The position numbers were made by a program, and so were the translations under genes. Below the pieces are notes generated by a model. The model worked only from the letters and a program-made list of their open reading frames with translations, did no database searches and was not told the origin of the DNA. A stretch of DNA of 64,000 nt from Hymenobacter caeli (GTDB lineage Bacteria; Bacteroidota; Bacteroidia; Cytophagales; Hymenobacteraceae). This document shows positions 8,975 through 19,608 of the stretch, one piece after another (positions within the stretch are counted from its first letter, which is position 1; every line of letters starts with the position of its first letter). The stretch covers positions 1 through 64,000 of the forward strand of contig NZ_JABSNP010000010.1 of the NCBI RefSeq assembly GCF_013294115.1, in the 5' to 3' direction.

Positions 8975-9352
8975 ATGAAAACGCCTCGCATTCTCATCGT
9001 CGACGACGAGCCGAACATTGTCATGTCGCTCGAATTTTTGATGCGCAAAAACGGCTACCTGGTCGGCATTGCCCGCAACGGCACCGAGGCCCTGGCCGCC
9101 ATCGCCGCCACGCCCTTCGACCTGGTGCTGCTCGACGTGATGATGCCCGACGTGGACGGCTACCAAGTGTGCCAGCAATTGCGCCAGGACCCGGCCCGCG
9201 CCCAAACAAAGGTTATCTTCCTGTCGGCCAAGAGCCGCGACGCCGACGTGCGCAAGGGCTACGAAGTGGGGGCCGACCTCTACGTGGCCAAACCCTTCAG
9301 TACCCGCCAGCTGATGGAAAAAGTGCGCGCGCTGCTCGGCATCGCCGCCTGA
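8975..9352 (+). CDS. single-domain response regulator (CheY-like receiver)
   Basis: A 125-residue receiver domain with no output domain. The acidic pocket is D10, D11 and E12 (VDDEP), the phospho-acceptor is D54 (LLDVMMPDVDG), the switch Ser is in VIFLSAKS (about 85) and the conserved Lys is in VAKPFST (about 107). It follows the symporter-kinase and is presumably its partner. CrbS in proteobacteria pairs with the LuxR-type CrbR; here no DNA-binding domain is attached, so the signal must pass to another protein, a phosphorelay or a protein target. The ATG lies inside an AGCTAACAGCT repeat. Confidence 0.9.
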   Translation: MKTPRILIVDDEPNIVMSLEFLMRKNGYLVGIARNGTEALAAIAATPFDLVLLDVMMPDVDGYQVCQQLRQDPARAQTKVIFLSAKSRDADVRKGYEVGADLYVAKPFSTRQLMEKVRALLGIAA

Positions 9353-9391
9353 CGGTCCCTTTCTCCCCCTTTCCCAACTCCCACCCGCCCC

Positions 9392-11314
9392 ATGAAAACC
9401 GCCTGCTCTTACGCCGTGATGCACGCCGCCAGCCTGGCCGACCCGGCCGCGTTTTGGCTGGCCCAGGCCCGCTACCTGGCCTGGCACCGCCCGCCCACCG
9501 CGGCCCTGAGCCAGGACGAAGCCAACGGGGCCCACCGCTGGTTTGCCGGCGGCACCCTGAACACGGCCTACCTCTGCCTCGACCACCACGTGGCCCAGGG
9601 GCGGGGGCCCCAAAAGGCGCTGATTTACGACTCACCGGTGACGCAAACGCTCAGCACCTACACTTACGCGCAACTGCTGGACCTCACGGCTCGCTTCGCC
9701 GGGGGCCTGCGCGAGTTGGGCGTGGGCGTGGGCGACCGGGTCATCATTTACATGCCCAACCTGCCCGAAGCGGTGGTGGCCATGCTGGCCTGCGCCCGGC
9801 TGGGGGCCGTGCATTCGGTGGTGTTCGGCGGCTTCGCGCCCCACGAGCTGGCCGTGCGCATCGACGACGCCCAGCCCAAGGTCATCGTCTGCGCTGCGGG
9901 CGGCAAGGAGTTCGACCGCATCATTCCCTACAAGCCGCTGGTAGACGAGGCCCTGGCCAAGGCCACCTTTCAGCCGGCCCACGTGGTGGTACTCCAGCGC
10001 GGGTTCGTGACGGCCGAGCTGCAACCCGGCCGCGACGTGGACTACCAGGAGCTGCTGCAAGCCGCGCCGGTGCCGGCCGTGCCCGTGCCGGCCACCCACC
10101 CGCTCTACATCCTCTACACCAGCGGCACCACCGGCCGGCCCAAGGGCGTGGTGCGCGACCACGGCGGCCACGCCGTGGCCCTGCGCTTCAGCATGGAGGC
10201 CATCTACGACCTGGCCCCCGGCGAGGTCATCTTCACCGGCTCCGACATCGGCTGGGCCGTGGGCAGCAGCTACATCGTGTACGGGCCCCTGCTGCGGGGC
10301 TGCACGTCGGTGCTGTTCGAGGGCAAGCCGGTGCGCACGCCCGACGCGGGCACCTTCTGGCGGCTGGTGGCGCAGCACAAAGTCAACGTGCTGTTCACGG
10401 CCCCCACGGCCATCCGGGCCATCAAGAAGGAAGACCCCGAGGGCCGGCTGGCCCGCAACTACGACCTAAGCAGCCTGCGCCACCTGTTCCTGGCCGGCGA
10501 GCGCTGCGACCCGGCCACCTTCGCCTGGGCCCAGCAGGTGCTGGGCGTGCCCGTGGTGGACCACTGGTGGCAAACTGAGTCGGGCTGGCCCATGCTGGCC
10601 ACGCTGGTGGGCTTGGAGGAAATGCCCGCGCCCCGCGCCGGCAGCGCCGGCTTCCCCGTGCCGGGCTACGACGTGCAGATTCTCGACGAGGAAGGCCGCC
10701 CCGTGCCCGCCGGCACCACCGGCCTCGTGGCCGTGAAGCTGCCGCTGCCCCCCGGCTGCTTCCCCACCCTCTGGCGCGACGAGGCCCGCTACCACGAAGC
10801 CTACCTGGCCCCCTTCCCCGGCTACTACCTCAGCGGCGACGGCGGCTACCGCGACGCCGAGGGCTACTGCTACATCATGGGCCGGGTGGACGACGTGATT
10901 AACGTGGCCGGCCACCGCCTGAGCACCGGCGAGATGGAGGAAATCCTGGCCGCCCACCCGGCCGTGGCCGAGTGCGCCGTGCTGGGCATTGCCGACCAGT
11001 TGCGCGGCCAGGTGCCCGTGGGCCTGGTGGTGCTGAAAGACGGTCAGGCGGTGGGCGAGGGGGCCCTGGAAAAAGAGCTGGTGGCCGCCGTGCGGGCCCG
11101 CATCGGGGCCCTGGCCTGCTTCCGGCAGGTGCTGGTGGTGGCCCGCCTGCCCAAAACCCGCTCCGGCAAAATCCTGCGCAAAACCCTGCGCCAGCTCGCC
11201 GACGGCGAAGCCTTCGCCCTGCCCTCCACCATCGACGACCCGCGCATCCTGGACGAGATTCGCGCCGATTTTCAGCGCCGGGGCACGGGCGTAGCCTTTG
11301 AGAAAGTCGCCTAA
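9392..11314 (+). CDS. prpE: AMP-forming acyl-CoA synthetase, propionyl-CoA synthetase type
   Basis: A 640-residue ANL-superfamily enzyme that would convert a short-chain acid, ATP and CoA to acyl-CoA, AMP and PPi. The P-loop-like A3 motif is ILYTSGTTGRPKGVV (about 239-253), the A5 region is VDHWWQTESGWPM (about 389), the hinge region has GRVDDVINVAGHRLST, and the acylatable lysine is in TRSGKILRKTLR (about 589-600). The HWWQTESGWP form and overall length point to propionyl-CoA synthetase rather than acetyl-CoA synthetase, although a broad range cannot be excluded. It starts 39 bases after the receiver gene and is likely co-transcribed with it. Confidence 0.82.
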   Translation: MKTACSYAVMHAASLADPAAFWLAQARYLAWHRPPTAALSQDEANGAHRWFAGGTLNTAYLCLDHHVAQGRGPQKALIYDSPVTQTLSTYTYAQLLDLTARFAGGLRELGVGVGDRVIIYMPNLPEAVVAMLACARLGAVHSVVFGGFAPHELAVRIDDAQPKVIVCAAGGKEFDRIIPYKPLVDEALAKATFQPAHVVVLQRGFVTAELQPGRDVDYQELLQAAPVPAVPVPATHPLYILYTSGTTGRPKGVVRDHGGHAVALRFSMEAIYDLAPGEVIFTGSDIGWAVGSSYIVYGPLLRGCTSVLFEGKPVRTPDAGTFWRLVAQHKVNVLFTAPTAIRAIKKEDPEGRLARNYDLSSLRHLFLAGERCDPATFAWAQQVLGVPVVDHWWQTESGWPMLATLVGLEEMPAPRAGSAGFPVPGYDVQILDEEGRPVPAGTTGLVAVKLPLPPGCFPTLWRDEARYHEAYLAPFPGYYLSGDGGYRDAEGYCYIMGRVDDVINVAGHRLSTGEMEEILAAHPAVAECAVLGIADQLRGQVPVGLVVLKDGQAVGEGALEKELVAAVRARIGALACFRQVLVVARLPKTRSGKILRKTLRQLADGEAFALPSTIDDPRILDEIRADFQRRGTGVAFEKVA

Positions 11315-11350
11315 CCCCCATGACTTATTCCCGAGTAAAAAAACGCTTCA

Positions 11351-11464
11351 AAAAGGCGGTTATGCCGAGCGTAGCCGCGGCATCTCGCATGGTGAAGTAA
11401 TTCAATCGTTGCAACGAAGCACGCGAGATGCCGCGGCTGCGCTCGGCACGACCGCCTTTTTTTG
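11351..11464. repeat. intergenic inverted repeat, GCATGACGGCC family (copy 2)
   Basis: Two arms of about 38 bases (11351-11388 and 11423-11461) pair with a few mismatches around a 34-base centre and end in a T-run. The right arm contains CGGCTGCGCTCGGCACGACC, close to the arms of the hairpins at 5952 and 19459. It lies just after the propionyl-CoA synthetase gene and may terminate it. Confidence 0.8.
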
Positions 11465-11488
11465 CTGATTCAACAACAAGCCTTCGTC

Positions 11489-11550
11489 GTAAAACGGAGT
11501 GGCACTCCGTTCCGCCGCGCCTTGCAAAACGGAGTACCACTCCGTTTTAC
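11489..11550. repeat. paired ACGGAGTGGCACTCCGT element (copy 1)
   Basis: Arms 11489-11511 and 11528-11550 pair over 23 bases with one mismatch. Each arm is itself nearly palindromic (AACGGAGT and ACTCCGTT around a short centre). It ends 49 bases before the acetyl-CoA synthetase ATG. The same element occurs at 21028-21088, upstream of the phytase gene. Confidence 0.85.
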
Positions 11551-11599
11551 ATTCCCTACTCAACTTCAAATCACTGCTTTTTTCAACCCTTCAACTCTC

Positions 11600-13531
<1,932 letters not shown>

Positions 13532-13552
13532 GCGGCGGGCTTCATACCATAC

Positions 13553-13587
13553 GCGGCCCGCCGTTGCTTCGGCGGGCCGCGCTATTT
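13553..13587 (+). terminator. Rho-independent terminator after acs
   Basis: Eleven-base perfect arms (13553-13563 and 13570-13580) around a 6-base loop, followed by a short T-rich tail, 22 bases after the acs stop. Confidence 0.8.
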
Positions 13588-13611
13588 TTAAGAAAATTTA
13601 ACCGACCGCTC

Positions 13612-13875
13612 ATGCAACCCGACCAACTCGCCCTCTCGCCCGCCGACAGCGAAGCCGTGCGCCAGCTGGCCCAGCGCACCGGCAAAGCCGAAACCGAGCT
13701 GCTCCACGAAGCCGTGGCGGAGCTGATGCAGCGGGCTACCCTCGAAAACTGGCAAGTAGCTCTGCGCCGCGTAAAAGGAATGTGGGCCGACCATCCGGAC
13801 GCACCGGATGTGCGTAAGCTCCGCGAAGGGTGGGAAAACCGAATGGAAGACATAACCGGCCCGGCCCATGACTAA
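13612..13875 (+). CDS. probable VapB-like antitoxin
   Basis: An 87-residue protein starting at the ATG at 13612. It precedes and overlaps a PIN toxin gene by 8 bases, the usual antitoxin position. The first 45 residues (LSPADSEAVRQLAQRTGKAETELLHEAVAELM) look like a short strand plus two helices, as in ribbon-helix-helix antitoxins. The remainder is charged and probably wraps the toxin. The assignment rests mainly on position. Confidence 0.7.
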   Translation: MQPDQLALSPADSEAVRQLAQRTGKAETELLHEAVAELMQRATLENWQVALRRVKGMWADHPDAPDVRKLREGWENRMEDITGPAHD

Positions 13876-14254
13876 GCCGCTTCTGCTGGATTCTGACGTG
13901 CTGATTGATTATTTACGGCAACGCCCGCAGGTAACGGCGTACTTGGAAGCGCTGACGGCCGCGCCAGTGTTGTCGGCCATAACCGTAGCCGAGTTATTTT
14001 CGGGGGTGCGCGACGGACAAGAGCGGACGTTGCTCGAAGCGCTTGTGGCCTCCGTGCAGATTCTTTCAGTAGAAGAGCAGGTTGCGACGCAGGCGGGCTT
14101 GACGAGACGACAATACTGGACCAGCCACCGGCTTGCTTTGCCCGATGTGTTGATTGCCGCCACCGCCCTCGTTCACAACGCCACGCTGGTCACGCTCAAC
14201 GCCAAGCACTTTCCAATGCTACCCGACGTGCTCGTGCCTTATCAGAAGCCATAA
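13868..14254 (+). CDS. PIN-domain ribonuclease toxin (VapC family)
   Basis: A 128-residue PIN domain. The acidic, metal-binding residues expected of VapC are present: D8 and D10 in LLLDSDVLIDYL, E in VAELFSG (about 42), and D in LALPDVLIAATAL (about 95). VapC toxins cut specific tRNA or rRNA sites when the antitoxin is lost. Its ATG lies inside the end of the antitoxin gene, indicating translational coupling. A perfect 33-base inverted repeat starts 15 bases after the stop. Confidence 0.85.
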   Translation: MTKPLLLDSDVLIDYLRQRPQVTAYLEALTAAPVLSAITVAELFSGVRDGQERTLLEALVASVQILSVEEQVATQAGLTRRQYWTSHRLALPDVLIAATALVHNATLVTLNAKHFPMLPDVLVPYQKP

Positions 14255-14269
14255 CCCCGCGCACAGCAG

Positions 14270-14339
14270 CCGGTTTGCGGCCCACAAAAAACCCGACTGG
14301 CTACTAAGCCAGTCGGGTTTTTTGTGGGCCGCAAACCGG
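14270..14339. terminator. long perfect hairpin between convergent genes
   Basis: Two 33-base arms (14270-14302 and 14307-14339) are exactly complementary around ACTA. A-rich and T-rich runs inside the arms make it work in both directions: it ends the VapC unit on the plus strand and the gene at 14347-14862 on the minus strand. Confidence 0.85.
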
Positions 14340-14346
14340 CGGTAAT

Positions 14347-14862
14347 TTACCAGCCGCGCCGCTTTTTGGAACGCTTGCCCCCGCTTTTGCTGCTGAGCCA
14401 CACAATGGCCCCGGCCGAAATAGCGGAGACGACGGCCAGCTTGGCAATGAAACCCGAGCGGTTGTACTTCAAGTCCATGCCGGCCCCGCGCTCGGCAAAA
14501 ATGTTGGGCACGTGGCCGTGCGCGAGGTCGCTCAGCACGCCCTCTACCATGTCCACCCGGTCGGCCAGCAGCAGGGGCAACCAGTGCGGGTACACCGATT
14601 CGCTGTACTTGAACGCCCAGCGCCGGATGGCCCCGCTGAGCCCGTGCGGCGGCAGCGGCGTGCCAAAAACGGCCGACACGTTTTCGCGCTCGATGGACTT
14701 GAGCACTTCTTCGTCCACGGGTTGGAGCGTGGGGCGGTGCTTGCTGTCGGGGTCCTGGCCCACGTTCATGCGGTGGCGCATGGGGTAGGTGGGGTCGTTC
14801 TTGGGGTCCGCGTCGATGCCCCAGCCGGGCAGCAGCCCCGGGTCTTTTGCAGTGGTTTCCAT
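14347..14862 (-). CDS. conserved hypothetical protein with one C-terminal membrane helix
   Basis: A 171-residue protein of unknown function. The first 120 residues are soluble and rich in P, D and H; a single hydrophobic helix (AKLAVVSAISAGAIVWLSS, about 140-158) is followed by a lysine/arginine-rich tail (KRSKKRRGW). That layout fits a tail-anchored inner-membrane protein. It starts 12 bases after the alcohol dehydrogenase gene ends and is almost certainly co-transcribed with it. No family was recognised. Confidence 0.75.
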   Translation of the reverse strand: METTAKDPGLLPGWGIDADPKNDPTYPMRHRMNVGQDPDSKHRPTLQPVDEEVLKSIERENVSAVFGTPLPPHGLSGAIRRWAFKYSESVYPHWLPLLLADRVDMVEGVLSDLAHGHVPNIFAERGAGMDLKYNRSGFIAKLAVVSAISAGAIVWLSSKSGGKRSKKRRGW

Positions 14863-14874
14863 GGTGGGTCGGCG

Positions 14875-16029
14875 TTAGATTTTAGCGGAAGGGGAGATGA
14901 GCACGGTTTTGATGCAGTTGTCCAGCTTGTCGGAAAACAGGCGGTAGCCGTCGGCCACTTCTTCCAGCGGAATGCGGTGCGTAATCAGCGCCTTCGGGTT
15001 GATGATGCCGTTCTGCACGTGCTCGATCAGCCGGGGCAGCAGGCGCTTCACCGACGTTTGGTTGGCCCGGATGGTGAGGCCCTTGTTGAGCACGTTGCCA
15101 ATCGGGACCAGGTTGTCGGTGGGCCCGTACACGCCCACGATGGACACCACGCCGCCTTTTTTTACCGAGTTCACGGCCCAGTGGATGGCCGTGGCCGAGC
15201 CGGCTTGCAGCAGCAGCTTGCGCCCGGTGATGGTCTGCATGGCGTTGCCGGAGGCCTCGGCGCCCACGGCGTCGATGCACACGTCGGCGCCCATGAAGTC
15301 GGTGGTTTTCTTGATGAACACCACCGGGTCGGCCATCTCGTTGAAGTTGTAGGCCTCGCACTTAGCGTAGTTGCGGGCAAATTCCAGCCGGTAGTCCACT
15401 TGGTCGATGACGATGACGCGGCCGGCGCCGAACAGCCACGCGCACCGCGCCGCCATGATGCCGATGGGCCCCGCGCCGAACACCACCACCGTGTCGCCGG
15501 GCTGGATGCCCGCCATCTCGGCGGCCTGGTAGCCCGTGGGCACCACGTCGGTCAGCAGCACCGCGTCGTCGGGGTCCATGCCGGCCGGAATCACCGTGGG
15601 GCCCACGTTGGCGTAGGGCACGCGGGCGTACTCGGCCTGGCCGCCGTTGTAGCCGCCGGCGGTGTGCGAGTAGCCGAAGATGCCGCCCACGGCGCTGGCC
15701 TGGGTGTTGCTCTCGTGGCAGTTGCCGAACATGCCCTGCTTGCAAAAGTGGCACTCGCCGCAGGCCACGTTGAAGGGCACCAGCACGTGGTCGCCCACCT
15801 TCACCTTGGTTACGTCGGGCCCCACTTCCTCCACGATGCCCGTGAACTCGTGGCCGAACGTGGTGCCCACGCGGGTGTCGGGCACGTTGCCGTTGTAGAG
15901 GTGCAAGTCGGAGCCGCAGATGCACGCACGCGTCACCCGGACGATGGCGTCCTGCGGGTGCTTGATTTCGGGCATGGGCTTTTGGGCGGCGCGGACCCGT
16001 CGGGGGCCCCGGTAATCCATTGCTAACAT
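14875..16029 (-). CDS. zinc-dependent alcohol dehydrogenase, formaldehyde dehydrogenase-like
   Basis: A 384-residue medium-chain dehydrogenase. The catalytic zinc site is seen in CICGSDLHLY (about 38-47) and GHEFTGIVEEVG (about 63-74); the structural zinc loop is CGECHFCKQGMFGNC (about 92-106). The Rossmann motif GAGPIGIMAARCAWLFGAGR (about 176) binds NAD. MDYRGPRRVRAAQKPMPEI and the overall form resemble glutathione-independent formaldehyde dehydrogenases and related Bacteroidota enzymes. It is the first gene of a two-gene operon and is read away from the TonB receptor at 16686. Substrate is uncertain. An alternative ATG lies at 16020. Confidence 0.85.
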   Translation of the reverse strand: MLAMDYRGPRRVRAAQKPMPEIKHPQDAIVRVTRACICGSDLHLYNGNVPDTRVGTTFGHEFTGIVEEVGPDVTKVKVGDHVLVPFNVACGECHFCKQGMFGNCHESNTQASAVGGIFGYSHTAGGYNGGQAEYARVPYANVGPTVIPAGMDPDDAVLLTDVVPTGYQAAEMAGIQPGDTVVVFGAGPIGIMAARCAWLFGAGRVIVIDQVDYRLEFARNYAKCEAYNFNEMADPVVFIKKTTDFMGADVCIDAVGAEASGNAMQTITGRKLLLQAGSATAIHWAVNSVKKGGVVSIVGVYGPTDNLVPIGNVLNKGLTIRANQTSVKRLLPRLIEHVQNGIINPKALITHRIPLEEVADGYRLFSDKLDNCIKTVLISPSAKI

Positions 16030-16685
16030 GGGTATCCTGCTTTAATGAACGGTGAGACTGAGTGGGGAAGACTACGGATTGGTACGGCCGGCAGGGCGTT
16101 GCCGTTTCCGCCCGGGCCCCCCCGATGGCGCACGAATTCCGGCGTGGTGCCCGGAAGGGCCGCCGTAGCAACTGGCAATTGCCTGACCGTTCAAACAGTA
16201 GCCTGGTGACTCGGTAGAGGCCCAAATTTTTATTTTTTTGCTTGCCCGGCCGCCCCGTTACCGCGCCAGGGCCAGGCCGGCCCCGCGCACGCGGCGGGTG
16301 TGCACAGCAGCAGTGGCGGGTAAAAGCTTAGCAGTAGCAATCCACTTTCCTTCGCGTTGCCGCCCGCCAGAGTTTCCCCTCGGGTTGTCCGATTATCGGC
16401 GTGGTTCGACGGGGGACCGGCAGGCGTTCCGTGGATGGGTAGCGCCGGCGGAAGCTTACGTGTAATACTGCGTTCACATTGACTTAACGCAAAGTTAACC
16501 AATAGTAATAGTGCTACTTAATTGCGAATTAATGGCAATTATATGGTCGGATAATACAATTTAAGGCGAGTGCAGAACCGCTAGGTTACGGGGTGAATTA
16601 GTTTGATAACACGGGTGGCTTGCTCGCAGCAAGGGAGCCGGCGGACTTTTGCACCAGCAAAGTCGCTGCCCTTAACCTGCGCTTA
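16030..16685. other. 656-base divergent intergenic region
   Basis: It separates the alcohol dehydrogenase and TonB receptor genes, which read away from each other, so it must hold both promoters. The left half is GC-rich with only short, uncharacteristic frames (for example 16230-16502, minus). The right 200 bases, from about 16480, are AT-rich and probably hold the receptor promoter. No riboswitch motif was recognised. Confidence 0.5.
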
Positions 16686-19430
16686 ATGAGTCGTCTCTAT
16701 TCCCTGCTGATTTGCTTGCTGAGCCTGCCGCTGGCGGTGCTGGGCGGCACCATCAAAGGCCGCGTGACCGATGCCCGCACCGGCGAGCCGCTGGTGGGCG
16801 CGGTGGTGTACTTGCAAGGCACCGGTTACAACGCCCAGGTGCAGCTCGACGGTACGTTCAGCCTGCGCGGCGTGCCCGTGGGCGAATACGAGCTGGTGGG
16901 CCAGCTGGTGAGCTACGCGCCCCTTAACCAGCACGTTTCCCTCACCGCCGCCCAGCCCGACCAGGTGCTGAGCCTGCGGCTGAGCGACAAAAACCAGGCC
17001 CTGGAAGAAGTGACGGTGCAGGGCCACCGCGACCCGGAAGGGGAGGTGACGGCCCGCCGCATCGAGCAGGTGGCCCCCAGCATCGTCAACGTGGTGTCGG
17101 CCCAGGCCATCCAGGTGTCGCCCGACATCCAGGTGGCCAACGTGTTGCAGCGCGTGTCGGGCGTGACGCTGGAGCGCAGCACCAACGGCGACGGCCGCTA
17201 CGCCCTCGTGCGGGGCATGGACAAGCGCTACAACTACACGCTCGTTAACGGCATCAAGATTCCCAGCCCCGACCCCTACAACCGCTACGTGCCGCTCGAC
17301 ATCTTCCCGGCCGACCTGCTCCAGCGCCTCGAAGTAACCAAGGCCCTGACGCCCGGCATGGAAGGCGACGCCATCGGCGGCGTGGTGAACCTGGTGATGA
17401 AGGACGCGCCCGCCGAGCGCACCCTCAGCGGCCAGCTCGGCACGGGCTACGGCCAGCTGTTTGCCGACCGCTCGTTCCTGGGCTTCGACCGCGGGGCGGT
17501 GAACCGGAAATCGCCCGGGGAGCGGAACGGCTCCGATTACCAGGCCACGCCCGGCGACTTTCCCTGGCCCAGCTTCACCCACAAGGCCCCGGCCCCCAAC
17601 CTGCTGGGCAACCTCACCTTTGGCAGCCGCTACGGCCGCGACCAGCGCCTGGGCGTGCTGCTGGCCGGCTCGTACCAGGCCCAGACCCGCGGCTCGAACG
17701 GCTACTTCTACGAAACGGGCATCACCCAGGACAACTACCCCGCCCTGCGCACGCTGCACGTGCAGCAGTACTCGACGCAGCAGCAGCGCCTGGGCCTGAA
17801 CGCCAAGCTCGACTACCGCCTCGACGCCCGCAACACGCTGCGCTTCTACGGCGTGTATTTGCAATTGGACGAGGCCCAGGCCCGCGCCGAAACCGACACC
17901 ACCTACAAAGGCACCGCCCGGCCCGACGTGGACCGCCTGCTGCGGGCCCGCTACCAGCGCCAGGGCATCGCTAACGCCACCTTGCAGGGCGAGCACCAGC
18001 TCGCGCCGCGCCTCTCGGCCACGTGGTCGCTGGTGTACTCGCGGGCCACCAACAACGTGCCCGACGTGAGCGAGCAGGACCTCAAGCTCACGGCTTCGGG
18101 CAACTACTACCAGAACGCCACCCACACCTGGCTCGACAACACCGACCAGGACAAGGCCGCCTACCTCAACCTGAAGTACGTGCTGGCCGACGGCCTGGAG
18201 CTGTCGGCCGGGGGCCTGTACCGCGACAAGGACCGCGTGAACCACTACCTCTCGTACTCGCTGCGGCCCTCGGGCCAGCCCGCCACCAACGAGCAGGACA
18301 TCAACTCGGAGCCCTACACGGTGTTCAACCCGTTGGGCATCTACGTGGGCAACAACAACTACACGGCCGCCGAAAAGGTGACGGCCAGCTACGGCCAGCT
18401 GCGCTACTTCCGGGGGCCCTGGGAGGTGCTGGGCGGCGTGCGCACCGAGTACACCGACCAGTCGTACATCACCAGCCTACCCGTGACGGAAGCCGCCAAC
18501 CGCGGCGGCCAGAAGTACCTCGACGTGCTGCCCAGCCTGCACCTGCGCTACGCCCTGGACCCGCGCCAGAACCTGCGGGCCTCGTATTTCTCGTCCATCA
18601 GCCGGCCCAGCTTTTTCGAGCTGACGCCCCACAACAACTCCGGCAGCGTGAGCGAAAACAACGTGTACGCCGAGGCCGGCAACCCCTACCTGCTGCACAC
18701 CCAGGCCCAGAACCTCGATTTGCGCTACGAATTCTTCGGGGCCGGCAACGACCATGTGATGCTGGGGGCCTTCTACAAAAACATCAAAAACCCGATTGAG
18801 TACGGCCTCGTCACGCTGCCCAACACCACCGTGACGGTGTACCAGCCCATCAACCCCAGCACGGGCGCGGCCACCAACTACGGCTTCGAGTGGGTGGGGG
18901 TGAAGTACCTGGGCGCGTTCGGGCTGTCCACCAATTACACCTTCACCTCGTCGAGCATCACCACCGACAAGGGCCGCAGCGCCACCGCCGAAGACCCGCG
19001 CGTGAGCGTGGCCCAGAAGCGCCCCCTGCAAGGCCAGTCGAAGCACGTGGCCAACGCCTCGCTGCTCTACAAAAACCCGCGCAGCGGCCTGGAAATGCAG
19101 CTGGCCTATGTGTACACCGGGGCCCGCATCGTGCAGGTGGGCCAGTTTCTGGGCCTCGACTACTGGCAGCGGGCGCAGTCGCAACTCGACTTTTCGGCCG
19201 AGAAGCGCCTCACCAAGTCCGACAAGCGCTTCGGGCTGACGGCCTACGTGAAAATCCAGAACATCCTCAACACGCCCTACCAGGTCGACATCCTGGCCCC
19301 CGGGGCGCCGGCCATCCCCGGGGCCCCGGCCGTGGCCGGCTACCCCTACCAGGACCGCGCCGACCGGGTGAATGTCGTCAACCAAACCTACCGGGCCTAC
19401 TACCTGGCCGGGCTGCGCTTCCGGCTGTAG
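16686..19430 (+). CDS. TonB-dependent outer-membrane receptor
   Basis: A 914-residue receptor starting at the ATG at 16686, which opens a signal peptide (LYSLLICLLSLPLAVLGG). Residues about 22-105 form a carboxypeptidase-regulatory-like domain (IKGRVTDARTGEPLVGAVVYL). The plug follows (SPDIQVANVLQRVSGVTLERS, about 140-160) and the rest is a 22-stranded barrel ending YYLAGLRFRL, with the usual terminal aromatic/basic pattern. No SusD partner is present, so it is not a classic SusCD system. It lies upstream of a beta-helix lipoprotein and a phytase; import of phytate breakdown products or a linked metal is inferred. A hairpin at 19459 separates it from the next gene. Confidence 0.9.
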   Translation: MSRLYSLLICLLSLPLAVLGGTIKGRVTDARTGEPLVGAVVYLQGTGYNAQVQLDGTFSLRGVPVGEYELVGQLVSYAPLNQHVSLTAAQPDQVLSLRLSDKNQALEEVTVQGHRDPEGEVTARRIEQVAPSIVNVVSAQAIQVSPDIQVANVLQRVSGVTLERSTNGDGRYALVRGMDKRYNYTLVNGIKIPSPDPYNRYVPLDIFPADLLQRLEVTKALTPGMEGDAIGGVVNLVMKDAPAERTLSGQLGTGYGQLFADRSFLGFDRGAVNRKSPGERNGSDYQATPGDFPWPSFTHKAPAPNLLGNLTFGSRYGRDQRLGVLLAGSYQAQTRGSNGYFYETGITQDNYPALRTLHVQQYSTQQQRLGLNAKLDYRLDARNTLRFYGVYLQLDEAQARAETDTTYKGTARPDVDRLLRARYQRQGIANATLQGEHQLAPRLSATWSLVYSRATNNVPDVSEQDLKLTASGNYYQNATHTWLDNTDQDKAAYLNLKYVLADGLELSAGGLYRDKDRVNHYLSYSLRPSGQPATNEQDINSEPYTVFNPLGIYVGNNNYTAAEKVTASYGQLRYFRGPWEVLGGVRTEYTDQSYITSLPVTEAANRGGQKYLDVLPSLHLRYALDPRQNLRASYFSSISRPSFFELTPHNNSGSVSENNVYAEAGNPYLLHTQAQNLDLRYEFFGAGNDHVMLGAFYKNIKNPIEYGLVTLPNTTVTVYQPINPSTGAATNYGFEWVGVKYLGAFGLSTNYTFTSSSITTDKGRSATAEDPRVSVAQKRPLQGQSKHVANASLLYKNPRSGLEMQLAYVYTGARIVQVGQFLGLDYWQRAQSQLDFSAEKRLTKSDKRFGLTAYVKIQNILNTPYQVDILAPGAPAIPGAPAVAGYPYQDRADRVNVVNQTYRAYYLAGLRFRL

Positions 19431-19458
19431 TGTTTTGCTTTTAAGGTACCTGAAGAAC

Positions 19459-19567
19459 GTCATGCTGAGCGCAGCGCAGCGGAGTCGAAGCATCCCTCCC
19501 GCTCACTAATCCTGATTGCTGCCGCAGTAGAGATGCTTCGACTCCGCTGCGCTGCGCTCAGCATGAC
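19459..19567. repeat. perfect 36-base inverted repeat, GCATGACGGCC family (copy 3)
   Basis: Arms 19459-19494 and 19532-19567 are exactly complementary, with a 37-base centre and a T-run after the right arm. The arm contains CGCTGCGCTCAGCATGAC, related to the elements at 5952 and 11351. It lies 29 bases after the TonB receptor stop and could serve as a terminator. Confidence 0.88.
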
Positions 19568-19608
19568 GGCCTTTTTTACTCCTGAATAAAATCGTATTCT
19601 CACGCCTT

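Noticed and set aside
11462..11599. Longer acs start at 11462
   Set aside because: It would translate both arms of the repeat at 11489-11550; MSKPLEAK at 11600 fits the family.
13868..14254. Mobile island around the toxin-antitoxin pair
   Set aside because: No integrase, direct repeats, tRNA or composition change was seen around it.
16230..16502. Short frames in the adh-TonB receptor gap
   Set aside because: They run on both strands, lack protein-like composition and overlap each other.
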